Source: Isoptericola sp044389085 (GTDB lineage Bacteria > Actinomycetota > Actinomycetes > Actinomycetales > Cellulomonadaceae). From it: a DNA stretch of 64,000 nt. The translations under genes were made by a program, and so were the position numbers. Below are positions 14,704-24,336 of the stretch, one piece after another. The number at the start of each line of letters is the position of its first letter. Position 1 is the stretch's first letter. Location: NCBI RefSeq assembly GCF_044389085.1, contig NZ_JBIRXP010000005.1, positions 186,001 through 250,000 of the forward strand. Reading direction: 5' to 3'. The notes beneath the pieces are model-generated. The model searched no databases and was not told the origin of the DNA. It saw only the letters and a list, made by a program, of their open reading frames with translations.

Positions 14704-16227
14704 ATGGACCCGGACGCACGCGCCGAGACGACGAGCACGCACCGCACCGCCGTGGACGGCGTGCCCGTGCTCTGGGCCGACCTCATGACCGACCCGACCA
14801 CGACGCTCACCTTCGGCGTCGGCCTCCGCGACCTGAGACCGGGCACGGCAGGGATCACCCACCTCGTGGAGCACCTCGTGATGCGCAGGGTAGGTCGCGT
14901 TCGGTACTCGGTGAACGCCGAGTCGTCGCTCGGGTCGACCTCGTTCTACGTCACGGGGACGCCCGCGCAGACCACGGAGTTCCTCGGGCGCGTCTGCGAC
15001 GCGGTGCGCGACCTGGCGACGAGCGGGCTCGGCGACGCCGACCTGGAGGCGGAGCGCCGCACCGTGCTCGCCGAGATCGGGCAGGACGGGCTGTACGGCG
15101 CCCCCGACCCGCTCTCCCACCGGTACGGGCCGCGAGGCCCCGGGACGGCGGTCGCCTCGCACGCGCGGCTGCTCGACTGGCGGGAGGGCGAGGTGCTCGA
15201 CGTCGTGCGGCGCTGGTTCCACGCCGGGAACGCCGTGCTCACGAGTACCCGGCCGGTGCCGGCGGACCTGCGGCTCGACCTCCCCGCGGCACGACCGGTG
15301 GAGCGACAAGCGGATCCCGACCCGGTGCTCTCGGGGCGGGCATGGACGTTCCACCCCGCGGAGCTCAACCTCAGCGGCGTGGTGGGGAGTCACCACGGCC
15401 GCGCCGCCGTCGAGCTCGCTCGCAGTGTGCTGTCCGACGCGCTCACCGAGTCGACACGCACGGCCACCGGCGACGTGTACGCCGTCGAGGTCGGCGCCGT
15501 CGCCCTCGCCTCGGGCACGCTCGTCCTGGTGGACCTCGACCCGCAGCCGGACCGCACGGGCACCGTGGCCACGACCGCGGTAGCCACCCTGGACCGCCTG
15601 GCCGACGCGGGCCCGACGGCGGGCCTCCTCGACGACGCCCGCGAGACCCTCGCCAGCGAGCTCTCGCTCGGTGCCGTGCAGGCGAGCCTGCTCGACACCG
15701 TGGCCGCGTACGAGCTCCGCGGGATCCGCCTGCTCGACGCCGCAGAGCTGAGCGCGTCGCTCGGGGCGGTCACGGCCGACCAGGTGCGCGACGTGCTCGC
15801 GGAGGTCGCCGCGTCTCTCCTGGTCTCGGTCCCGGGCAGCGTGTCGGTCGGCGCGCGGACGGAGCGAGCGCTGGCGGACGCAGGGATCCGGCCCGAGCGG
15901 CAGCACGGTTCTGAGACCCCGACCGGCACCGGCAGGGTCTTCCGCGGGCGCCTCTTCGGACCGGCTCGGGGTATGTCGGTGGTGGTCTACAAGGATGCGA
16001 TCGTGCTGCGCGGCGACGGCCCGGACCAGGTCGTACGCGCTCATGACGTCGTCCTCGCGGGGACGGACGGCGACGGGGATCTTGAACTCGTCAGTGCGTC
16101 CGGGTGTGCTCACCTCGTCGCCCCGAGTCTCTTCCGAGGATTGACACGCCCACTCGCCGAGTGGGTCCGCCGCCTTCCCGAATCTGTGCGGTACGTGAAG
16201 AGCCGTCCGGATCCGGCGGACGTCTAG
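14704..16227 (+). CDS. M16-family metallopeptidase-like protein
   Basis: A 507-residue protein with an inverted zinc motif H53-L-V-E56-H57 (ITHLVEHLVM). About 64 and 71 residues later come E117 and E124 (EAERRTVLAE), the spacing expected for the third zinc ligand in M16 peptidases. A second M16-like half lacking the motif follows (about 210-390), then a C-terminal beta-rich tail from 400. M16 enzymes (insulysin, processing peptidase, PqqF types) cut peptides inside a closed chamber. I see no signal peptide and no partner gene. The start ATG at 14704 follows AGAAGGGC by about 13 bases. Substrate unknown. Confidence 0.72.
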   Translation: MDPDARAETTSTHRTAVDGVPVLWADLMTDPTTTLTFGVGLRDLRPGTAGITHLVEHLVMRRVGRVRYSVNAESSLGSTSFYVTGTPAQTTEFLGRVCDAVRDLATSGLGDADLEAERRTVLAEIGQDGLYGAPDPLSHRYGPRGPGTAVASHARLLDWREGEVLDVVRRWFHAGNAVLTSTRPVPADLRLDLPAARPVERQADPDPVLSGRAWTFHPAELNLSGVVGSHHGRAAVELARSVLSDALTESTRTATGDVYAVEVGAVALASGTLVLVDLDPQPDRTGTVATTAVATLDRLADAGPTAGLLDDARETLASELSLGAVQASLLDTVAAYELRGIRLLDAAELSASLGAVTADQVRDVLAEVAASLLVSVPGSVSVGARTERALADAGIRPERQHGSETPTGTGRVFRGRLFGPARGMSVVVYKDAIVLRGDGPDQVVRAHDVVLAGTDGDGDLELVSASGCAHLVAPSLFRGLTRPLAEWVRRLPESVRYVKSRPDPADV

Positions 16228-16267
16228 CAGCGACCACGGGCCGGGATACCCGCCCGGGTGGGCCGGG

Positions 16268-17371
16268 TCAGCCGCGCACGACCTGCCCGCGCAGCACGAC
16301 GGCGGTCGGGTGGCGCAGCACCTCGACGTCCTCGCGCGGGTCGGCCGGGTACACCACCAGGTCCGCGCTGGACCCCTCGACGAGCGAGCCGTACCCCAGC
16401 AGCTCGCGTGCCCGCCAGGTCGCCATCGCGACGACGTCCGCGGTGGGGATGCCGGCCGCGACCAGCTCGGCGCACTCGTCCACGACGAGCCCGTGCCCGA
16501 GGCTGCCGCCGGCGTCCGTGCCGACCAGCAGGGGGACGCCGGCCTCGTGCAGCGTCCGCACGTGCTCGTAGCGGCGCGCGTGCATGCGGCGCATCCGCGC
16601 CGCGTACACGGGGTACTTCTCCTCCGCCTGCCGGGCGATCTCCTCGAAGCGGGCCACCTGGAGCAGCGTGGGGGTCACCGGGATGCGGCGCGCCGCGACC
16701 TCGTCCACCAGCGGGCCCACGATGCCCGTCCCGTGCTCGATGCCGTCCACCCCGGCGGCGAGCAGGTCGGGCACGACCTCCTCGGAGAACGCGTGCACCG
16801 TGACGCGCGCCGCCTCGGCGTGGGCGGCGGCGACTGCCTCGGTGAGCACGTCGCGCGGCCACAGCGGGCCGAGGTCCCCCGTCTCGCGGTCGATCCAGTC
16901 CCCGACCAGCTTGACCCAGCCGTCGGCGCCGCGGGCCTGCGCGCGCACGGCGTCGGGGAGCGCCGCGACGTCGTCGAGCTCGAGACCGAAGTTCCGCAGG
17001 TACCGCCGGGGTCGGGCCAGGTGCCTGCCGGCTCGCACGAGGCGCGGCAGGTCCGGGCGCTCCTGCACCCAGGAGGTGTCGACCGGCGAGCCCGCGTCGC
17101 GCACGAGCAGGACGCCGGAGTCGCGGTCGGTGATCGCCTGCGACTCGGCGGTCTGCTGGTCGACCGCGCCGTCGGGCCCGAGACCCACGTGGCAGTGCAC
17201 GTCGACCAGCCCGGGCAGCACCCAGCCCTCGAGCTCGCGGGTGGCGCTGCCCTGCGGCGACGGCCGGGTGAGGCTCACCCGCCCGTCGCGCACCCACATC
17301 TCGCCGACGTCGCGGTCGTGGCCCAGCAGGACGTGACCGGTGACGTGGAGCGGGACGTGCGGGGCAGACAT
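16268..17371 (-). CDS. Amidohydrolase family protein (imidazolonepropionase-like)
   Basis: A 367-residue amidohydrolase. Metal-binding HxH is in LVDVHCHVGLG, the carboxylated-lysine position is probably GADGWVKLVGDW, and later histidines sit in VHAFSEE and GIEHGTGI. The final aspartate is in LLVGTDAGGSLGHG. This subgroup includes prolidases and imidazolonepropionase-like enzymes that hydrolyse C-N bonds. It is convergent with the M16-like gene, with 40 bases between them. Substrate cannot be assigned. Confidence 0.85.
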   Translation of the reverse strand: MSAPHVPLHVTGHVLLGHDRDVGEMWVRDGRVSLTRPSPQGSATRELEGWVLPGLVDVHCHVGLGPDGAVDQQTAESQAITDRDSGVLLVRDAGSPVDTSWVQERPDLPRLVRAGRHLARPRRYLRNFGLELDDVAALPDAVRAQARGADGWVKLVGDWIDRETGDLGPLWPRDVLTEAVAAAHAEAARVTVHAFSEEVVPDLLAAGVDGIEHGTGIVGPLVDEVAARRIPVTPTLLQVARFEEIARQAEEKYPVYAARMRRMHARRYEHVRTLHEAGVPLLVGTDAGGSLGHGLVVDECAELVAAGIPTADVVAMATWRARELLGYGSLVEGSSADLVVYPADPREDVEVLRHPTAVVLRGQVVRG

Positions 17372-17426
17372 GGTCGAAGGTTACCGAGTCGGGAGACCGG
17401 GACCCGGGCGCCGGACCGTGCGTGCC

Positions 17427-19043
17427 TCAGCGGCCGCCGAGCAGCTTGTCGAGGCCGTCCGGCAGCTGGAGCTTCGAGAGGTCCTGCTCGGCCGGCTCCC
17501 CGCCGCCCACGCCGAACGCGGACCCGGGCGCCGACGGCTTCGCGGCGGGGCCGCCGAGCGCACGCTGCATCGCCTCGCGCTCCTGCTGGGCCCGCTTCGC
17601 CGGGTTGCCCGACTTGCCCTTGACCTTCTTCGACGGCGCCTGCTTGCCGCGCGACTTCTTGCCGCCGCCGGGCATGCCCGGCATCCCGGGGACGCCGCCC
17701 GGCATACCCGGCATCCCGCCGCCCTTGCTCATCTGGCGCATCATCTTCTGCGCCTGGGTGAACCGCTCGAGCAGCTGGTTGACGGCCGTCGTCGTCTGCC
17801 CGGAGCCGCGGGCGATGCGGGCGCGGCGCGAGCCGTTGATGATCTTGGGGTTGTCGCGCTCGGCGGGCGTCATCGACTGGATGAGGGCCTGCACGCGGTC
17901 GACCTCGCGCTCGTCGAAGTTCTCGAGCTGCTCGCGCATCTGCCCCATGCCCGGCATCATGCCGAGCATCTTCTTCATGGACCCGAGCTTCTTCATCTGC
18001 TGCATCTGCACCAGGAAGTCGGACAGCGTGAAGTCCTCGCCCTTCTCCACCTTGGCCGCCATCTTGGCGGCCTCCTCGGCGTCGAAGGCCTTCTCCGCCT
18101 GCTCGATGAGGGTGAGCACGTCACCCATGTCGAGGATGCGCGACGCCATGCGGTCGGGGTGGAAGACCTCGAAGTCGGTGAGCTTCTCACCGGTCGAGGC
18201 GAACATGATGGGGCGGCCCGTGACCGTGGCCACCGAGAGCGCGGCGCCACCGCGGGCGTCGCCGTCGAGCTTGGACAGCACGACGCCGGTGAAGTCGACG
18301 CCCTCCTCGAAGGCCTTCGCCGTGGCGACGGCGTCCTGGCCGATCATCGCGTCGATGACGAACAGGACCTCGTCCGGCTGGACGGCGTCGCGGATGTCGG
18401 AGGCCTGCTGCATGAGCACCTGGTCGACGCCCAGGCGGCCCGCGGTGTCGACGATGACGACGTCGTGCTGCTTGGTCCTCGCCTCGGCGACGCCGTCGCG
18501 GGCCACGCCCACGGGGTCCCCGATGACGACGTCCGTCTCGGCGCCCTGGTTGCCCGGGTGCGGCGCGTAGACCGGCACCCCGGCCCGCTCGGCGACGACG
18601 GACAGCTGGGTGACGGCGTTGGGGCGCTGCAGGTCGGCGGCGATCAGCAGCGGCGTGTGCCCCTGCTCCTTGAGCGCCAGCGCCAGCTTGCCGGCGAGGG
18701 TGGTCTTACCGGCGCCCTGGAGACCCGCGAGCATGATGACCGTGGGCGGCGTCTTGGCGAGCTGCAGCGGCCGGGTCTGGCCGCCGAGGATCGCCACGAG
18801 CTCGTCGTTGACGATCTTCACGATCTGCTGCGCCGGGTTCAGCGCGCCCGACACCTCGGACGACAGCGCGCGCTCGCGCACCGCCGCCGTGAACTCGCGC
18901 ACGACGGGCACCGCGACGTCGGCGTCGAGCAGCGCCCGGCGGATCTCGCGCACGGTCGCGTCGATGTCCGCCTCGGAGAGCCGGCCCCGCCCGCGCAGGT
19001 TCTTGAACGTCGCGGTGAGCCGGTCCGACAGGGAGTTGAACAC
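17427..19043 (-). CDS. ffh: Signal recognition particle protein Ffh
   Basis: A 538-residue SRP54. The N domain covers about residues 1-95. The GTPase G domain has GLQGAGKTTLAGKLA, DTAGRL and KLDGDARGG. A methionine-rich M domain follows (QMQQMKKLGSMKKMLGMMPGMGQM), with the RNA-binding SRRARIARGSG. The tail is Gly/Met/Lys rich (GMPGMPGG repeats). With 4.5S RNA it targets membrane proteins to FtsY. It is the last gene behind amtB-glnB-glnD, 46 bases after glnD. Confidence 0.95.
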   Translation of the reverse strand: MFNSLSDRLTATFKNLRGRGRLSEADIDATVREIRRALLDADVAVPVVREFTAAVRERALSSEVSGALNPAQQIVKIVNDELVAILGGQTRPLQLAKTPPTVIMLAGLQGAGKTTLAGKLALALKEQGHTPLLIAADLQRPNAVTQLSVVAERAGVPVYAPHPGNQGAETDVVIGDPVGVARDGVAEARTKQHDVVIVDTAGRLGVDQVLMQQASDIRDAVQPDEVLFVIDAMIGQDAVATAKAFEEGVDFTGVVLSKLDGDARGGAALSVATVTGRPIMFASTGEKLTDFEVFHPDRMASRILDMGDVLTLIEQAEKAFDAEEAAKMAAKVEKGEDFTLSDFLVQMQQMKKLGSMKKMLGMMPGMGQMREQLENFDEREVDRVQALIQSMTPAERDNPKIINGSRRARIARGSGQTTTAVNQLLERFTQAQKMMRQMSKGGGMPGMPGGVPGMPGMPGGGKKSRGKQAPSKKVKGKSGNPAKRAQQEREAMQRALGGPAAKPSAPGSAFGVGGGEPAEQDLSKLQLPDGLDKLLGGR

Positions 19044-19089
19044 CAGGCAGGTCCTTAGGAGAGGTCGTCGTGGGGTGCGGCCACCTAGC

Positions 19090-20964
19090 CTACCGTCCGA
19101 CGGCGAGCGCCCGACGGGCCCGCCCGGTGAGGTCGTCGACGAGGCTCGCGCGCCACGCCGTCCAGCCCGCCGGCCCCAGCGACGACGCGTCCGCCTCCGT
19201 CACCACCCGCACGATCTCGAGCAGGTCCGCGCGATGCTCGAGGGCGTCGAGGAGCTCCGCCACGGTGGCCGGGTCCTCGAGGTCGGCGGTCGTCGCCAGC
19301 CGCGCGAGGGTGAGGTGATGGCGCACCACGATGCCGACGTCGCGCGCCACGTCGTCGCCGAAGCCCGTCCGGCGCACGATGTCCGGGGCGACCCGCGCGC
19401 CCTCCACGGAGTGGTCGTCGTCGAGGGCACCGCGCCTCTTGCCGATGTCGTGCAGCAGGGCGCCGAGCAGCAGCGTCTCCGTCGGCGCGGGCGCGACCCC
19501 GGCGTCGGCGGCGACCTGACGGCGCACCCGCGCGGCGCGTGCCGCCGTCTCGACCAGGTGCCGGTCCACCGTGTGCCGGTGCACCGCGGCCCGCTGGGGG
19601 CGGTTGCGCACGGCCGACCACTCGGGGATCCACGTCGTCACGACGCCCGCCAGGTCGAGCGCCTCCCACACGGGCACCTGCGCGGGCCCCGCCCCCAGCA
19701 GGGTGAGCAGCGCCGTGCGCGCCGCCGACGGCCACGGCGCGGGCGGCGGCGGCGACTCCGCGAGGGACTGGACCGTCACGGGCGAGAGCACCAGGCCGGT
19801 GCGCGCCGCGGTGGCCGCCGCACGCAGCGGGAGCAGGGGGTCCTCGGCGGGCTGCGCCCCCACCGCCAGCACCAGCTCGCCGTCGTGCTCCACCAGGCCG
19901 TCGCCGACCGACCGCAGCCGCGGCGCAGAGCGGCGCCCCCGGACCATGACCGGCCGGCGGGCCGCCGGGCGCTGCAGCGCCTGCCGGGCGCGGCGCACCG
20001 TGGAGTCCAGGGCGTAGGAGATCTCGCGGCCCGCCTCCGCGAGGCTGGCCAGCAGCTCGTCGGGGTCGTCGTGGCCGCACCGGGCGGCCACCTCGTCCAG
20101 GTCCGCGAGGAGCAGCTTCGTGGACCTGCGCCGCGTCACGACGTGCACCGCGTCCCGCACGTCCAGCAGGTGGGCGTAGGCGCGGTCCACCCGCCCGTGC
20201 GGGCGGTCGGTGAGCCACGTGGCCGCGAGCGCCGAGAGCAGGACGGCGTCGCGGATGCCGCCGCGCGACTCCTTGAGGTCCGGCTCGATGAGGTAGGCCA
20301 GCTCCCCCGCACGCTCGGCCCGCTCGCGGGCGCTGTGCAGCAGCTCGGGCAGCCGGCGGCGGGACGCCGAGCGCCAGTCGGTGAGGATCGCGGACGCTGC
20401 GCGGTGCACGACGACGGCGTCCCCGGCCACGGGCCGCACGTCCAGCCACCCGACGGCGGCCGGCAGGTCCGTGGAGGCGAGGCGGCGCGTCTGGCTCAGC
20501 GACCGCACCGCGTGGTCGACGTCGACGCCGGAGTCCCACAGCGGGTACCAGAGGGCGTCGGCGACGCGGGCGAGCTCGTCGGGCTTGTGCGTGCGGCCGT
20601 CGTGCACGAGGACGAGGTCGAGGTCGGACAGCGGGCCCAGCTCGCCCCGTCCCAGGCTGCCGACGGCGGCCAGCGCGAGGCCCGTGGGGTCGACGTCCGC
20701 CGTGGCGGCCGCGAACAGCGGGGTGAGGCGGTCGGTGACGAGCTGCTGCAGGGTCGTGCGGCGGGCCACCCCTGATCTGCCGGGGCCGGTGAGCCCGTCG
20801 GCGGCCGCGAGCAGGTCGGCGCGCAGGGCGCCGACGACGCCGGTGGCGGCCGGCGCGTCGGGGGTGCCTGACGCGCCGGTGGGGCCGGTGACGACGCGCG
20901 AGCCCTGCACCCCGGCGTCGGGGGTGCAGGGCTCGCTCGCGCCCGGCTGGTCGTCCGGGAGCAC
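19090..20964 (-). CDS. glnD: PII uridylyl/adenylyltransferase GlnD lacking ACT domains
   Basis: This enzyme covalently modifies the PII protein and so relays nitrogen status. The nucleotidyltransferase motif GSLGRGELGPLSDLDLVLV lies near residue 100, the GlnE/GlnD linker region follows (EPDLKESRGGIRDA), and an HD domain contains GALLHDIGKRR near 520. The protein stops at residue 624, just where the two C-terminal ACT glutamine-sensing domains of typical 750-890-residue GlnD would begin. ffh starts 46 bases later, leaving no room for them. The GTG start has GGAGG 8 bases upstream. No frameshift remnant of the ACT region is visible. Confidence 0.9.
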   Translation of the reverse strand: MLPDDQPGASEPCTPDAGVQGSRVVTGPTGASGTPDAPAATGVVGALRADLLAAADGLTGPGRSGVARRTTLQQLVTDRLTPLFAAATADVDPTGLALAAVGSLGRGELGPLSDLDLVLVHDGRTHKPDELARVADALWYPLWDSGVDVDHAVRSLSQTRRLASTDLPAAVGWLDVRPVAGDAVVVHRAASAILTDWRSASRRRLPELLHSARERAERAGELAYLIEPDLKESRGGIRDAVLLSALAATWLTDRPHGRVDRAYAHLLDVRDAVHVVTRRRSTKLLLADLDEVAARCGHDDPDELLASLAEAGREISYALDSTVRRARQALQRPAARRPVMVRGRRSAPRLRSVGDGLVEHDGELVLAVGAQPAEDPLLPLRAAATAARTGLVLSPVTVQSLAESPPPPAPWPSAARTALLTLLGAGPAQVPVWEALDLAGVVTTWIPEWSAVRNRPQRAAVHRHTVDRHLVETAARAARVRRQVAADAGVAPAPTETLLLGALLHDIGKRRGALDDDHSVEGARVAPDIVRRTGFGDDVARDVGIVVRHHLTLARLATTADLEDPATVAELLDALEHRADLLEIVRVVTEADASSLGPAGWTAWRASLVDDLTGRARRALAVGR

Positions 20965-20976
20965 GGTCAGGGCCTC

Positions 20977-21315
20977 CTAGAGCGCCGCGTCGCCGTGCTC
21001 GCCGGTGCGGACGCGCACCACGTCGTCGAGCGTGGTGGTCCAGACCTTGCCGTCCCCGATCCGCCCCGTCTGGGCGGCCTTGACGACGACGTCCACGACG
21101 GTGGGCGCGTCCTCGTCCGCGACGAGGACCTCCACGCGGACCTTGGGCACCAGGTCGACCGTGTACTCGGCGCCGCGGTAGACCTCGGTGTGGCCCTTCT
21201 GGCGGCCGTAGCCGCTGGCCTCGCTGACCGTCATCCCGCGGATGCCGGCGGCCTCGAGGGCGGACTTCACGTCGTCCAGGCGGTGGGGCTGGACGACCCC
21301 GGTGACGAGCTTCAT
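20977..21315 (-). CDS. glnB: Nitrogen regulatory protein PII
   Basis: A 112-residue PII trimer subunit. The T-loop is GYGRQKGHTEVYRGAEYTVDLVPK, with Tyr51 the modification site; the B-loop is TGRIGDGKVW. Next to amtB it acts as a GlnK-type protein that blocks the ammonium channel when nitrogen is plentiful. In actinobacteria modification at Tyr51 is usually adenylylation by GlnD. The ATG overlaps the amtB stop (ATGA), and glnD follows after 12 bases. Confidence 0.95.
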   Translation of the reverse strand: MKLVTGVVQPHRLDDVKSALEAAGIRGMTVSEASGYGRQKGHTEVYRGAEYTVDLVPKVRVEVLVADEDAPTVVDVVVKAAQTGRIGDGKVWTTTLDDVVRVRTGEHGDAAL

Positions 21316-22598
21316 GCGCGGATCTCCCTCTTGATCTGGCCGCTGGCGGAACCCTGCGGGACGGTCTCGTACGCGGACTCGCTGTGCACCGCGAGGTCGA
21401 TGCCGCCGACCTCGGCCTCCTCGGAGACCCGCCAGCCCATGGTCGCCTTGAGGGCGATCGCGATGAGGTAGGTGATGATGCCGGAGAACACGATCGCGAC
21501 GACGGCGATGATCGCCTGGACCGCGAGCTGGTTGAGGCCGCCGCCGTAGAACAGGCCCGTCTCGGTGGCGAGGAAGCCGATCGAGACCGTGCCCCACAGG
21601 CCGGACACGAGGTGCACGCCCACGACGTCGAGCGAGTCGTCGTAGCCCAGCTTGTACTTCAGTCCCACCGCGAAGGCGGAGAGCACGCCGGCGATCGCGC
21701 CGACCGCGATCGAGCCCACGGGGCTGACCGACCCGGCGGCCGGGGTGATCGCGACGAGGCCCGCCACGACGCCGGAGGCGGCGCCGAGCGACGTCGCCGA
21801 GCCGTCGCGGAGCTTCTCCACCACGAGCCAGCCGAGCACCGCGGCCGAGGTGGCCACCGTCGTGTTGACCCAGGCGAGACCGGCGAAGCCGTCGGCCGTG
21901 AACGCCGAGCCGCCGTTGAAGCCGAACCAGCCGAACCACAGGAGCGCCGCGCCCAGCATCACCAGGGGCAGGTTGTGGGGGCGCATCGGCTCGGACCCGA
22001 AGCCCTTGCGCTTGCCCACCACGAGGGCGAGGACCAGCGCGGCCACACCGGCGTTGATGTGCACCACGGTGCCGCCGGCGAAGTCGATCGGCGTCGCGAT
22101 GGACGCGAAGGGGCCGTCACCGGACAGCAGACCGCCGCCCCAGACCATGTGCGCCATCGGGAAGTAGCAGAGGGTCACCCACACGGCCACGAAGACCATC
22201 CAGGTGCCGAACTTGGCACGGTCGGCGATCGCGCCGGAGATCAGGGCGACGGTGATGATGGCGAACGTGGCCTGGAAGCCCACGCCCACGATGCCGGGGA
22301 CGCCGAAGTCGTCGATCACGAACTCACCGGCGGCGTCGTAGATCGCGCCCGACAGCCCGAACTGGTCGAACGGGTTGCCGACGATGCCGCCGATGTCAGC
22401 GCCGTAGGACATCGACCAGCCCCACAGCACGTAGACGACGCCGATGACGGCGATCGCGCCGAACGACATCATCATCATGTTCAGCACGGACTTGCCGCGC
22501 ACCATCCCGCCGTAGAAGAGCGCGAGTCCAGGGGTCATCAGGAGCACGAGAGATGCCGACATCAGCATCCACGCGGTTGCTCCGGTGTCCAGCTCCAT
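21312..22598 (-). CDS. amtB: Ammonium transporter AmtB
   Basis: An 11-TM ammonium channel of 428 residues. Family signatures are MTPGLALFYGGMVRGKSVLNMMMMSF and, for the pore twin histidines, FPMAHMVWGGG and VGVHLVSGLWG. The ATG at 22598 has GGGAGGA at the right distance. Longer in-frame extensions upstream are rejected because they would run through the operator region. First gene of amtB-glnB-glnD(-ffh), under an evident GlnR site. Confidence 0.95.
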   Translation of the reverse strand: MELDTGATAWMLMSASLVLLMTPGLALFYGGMVRGKSVLNMMMMSFGAIAVIGVVYVLWGWSMSYGADIGGIVGNPFDQFGLSGAIYDAAGEFVIDDFGVPGIVGVGFQATFAIITVALISGAIADRAKFGTWMVFVAVWVTLCYFPMAHMVWGGGLLSGDGPFASIATPIDFAGGTVVHINAGVAALVLALVVGKRKGFGSEPMRPHNLPLVMLGAALLWFGWFGFNGGSAFTADGFAGLAWVNTTVATSAAVLGWLVVEKLRDGSATSLGAASGVVAGLVAITPAAGSVSPVGSIAVGAIAGVLSAFAVGLKYKLGYDDSLDVVGVHLVSGLWGTVSIGFLATETGLFYGGGLNQLAVQAIIAVVAIVFSGIITYLIAIALKATMGWRVSEEAEVGGIDLAVHSESAYETVPQGSASGQIKREIRA

Positions 22599-22657
22599 GA
22601 GTTGTTCCTCCCTCACCAGCCGGGCGGCCGGGTCGGGCACTACCGTGGTCGGGCGGC

Positions 22658-22695
22658 GTTTCGCCTGGGGTGTTCTGGTGTTTCGTGGGTGTGAC
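22658..22695 (-). promoter_or_regulatory. GlnR operator upstream of amtB
   Basis: On the minus strand the order is GTCAC, 6 bases, GAAAC, 6 bases, ACACC, 6 bases, GAAAC. The actinobacterial GlnR consensus is GTnAC-n6-GAAAC repeated twice with 6-base spacing. Three of the four boxes match exactly and the spacing is perfect. GlnR activates amtB under nitrogen limitation. Confidence 0.8.
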
Positions 22696-22697
22696 AA

Positions 22698-22732
22698 GGC
22701 CCCGTCACGCGTGAACTTTGCGTGACGGGGCC
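22698..22732 (-). terminator. Hairpin terminator downstream of ftsY
   Basis: Perfect 13-base arms (GGCCCCGTCACGC) with a 9-base loop, 33 bases after the ftsY stop. It abuts the GlnR operator and insulates amtB from ftsY readthrough. Confidence 0.8.
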
Positions 22733-22764
22733 CTGCCGCCCGGTGTCGCGAGGTGCCGCGACGC

Positions 22765-23934
<1,170 letters not shown>

Positions 23935-24005
23935 GCGCACAGTCTCCCAGAAGCGCACGAGCGCGCCGCCCGGCGGGGCTCACCGCCAGGCGCGCGGACG
24001 GGTCG

Positions 24006-24332
24006 TCACTCCGGCTTGCGGACCGTGCCCACGTGCCACGAGCTGCGCGCCTGCAGGCGGGCCCGGTGCAGGGCGTCGGTGAGCTCCTCCGGGTCGACGT
24101 AGCCCGGGGCGTCCTCGATCGTCGCGGCGAAGAACTCGTCCATCCCGGTCTCGACCGGGGCGGGGGGCGCGACGCGCCTGCGCCGCAGCCCGGACCGGAA
24201 GTCGCGGAGGAAACGACCGAGACCGGGGGCCTCGTCGTCCTGACCCTCACGACGCTCCATGACGTTGGCCACGAGGAACACCACCGCGGCGAGAACGAGG
24301 GACCCGAGGACCCAGAGGACGAACGTGAGCAT
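24006..24332 (-). CDS. Small single-pass membrane protein of unknown function
   Basis: A 108-residue protein starting MLTFVLWVLGSLVLAAVVFLVANVMERR, one N-terminal TM helix with a cytoplasmic basic tail (RRRRV) and a C-terminal soluble segment (MDEFFAATIEDAPGYVDPEELTDALHRARLQARSSWHVG). I do not recognise a named family. The start is 4 bases after the smc stop and the gene precedes ftsY, so it is probably cotranscribed with both. An upstream in-frame start would overlap smc. Confidence 0.7.
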   Translation of the reverse strand: MLTFVLWVLGSLVLAAVVFLVANVMERREGQDDEAPGLGRFLRDFRSGLRRRRVAPPAPVETGMDEFFAATIEDAPGYVDPEELTDALHRARLQARSSWHVGTVRKPE

Positions 24333-24336
24333 GGCG

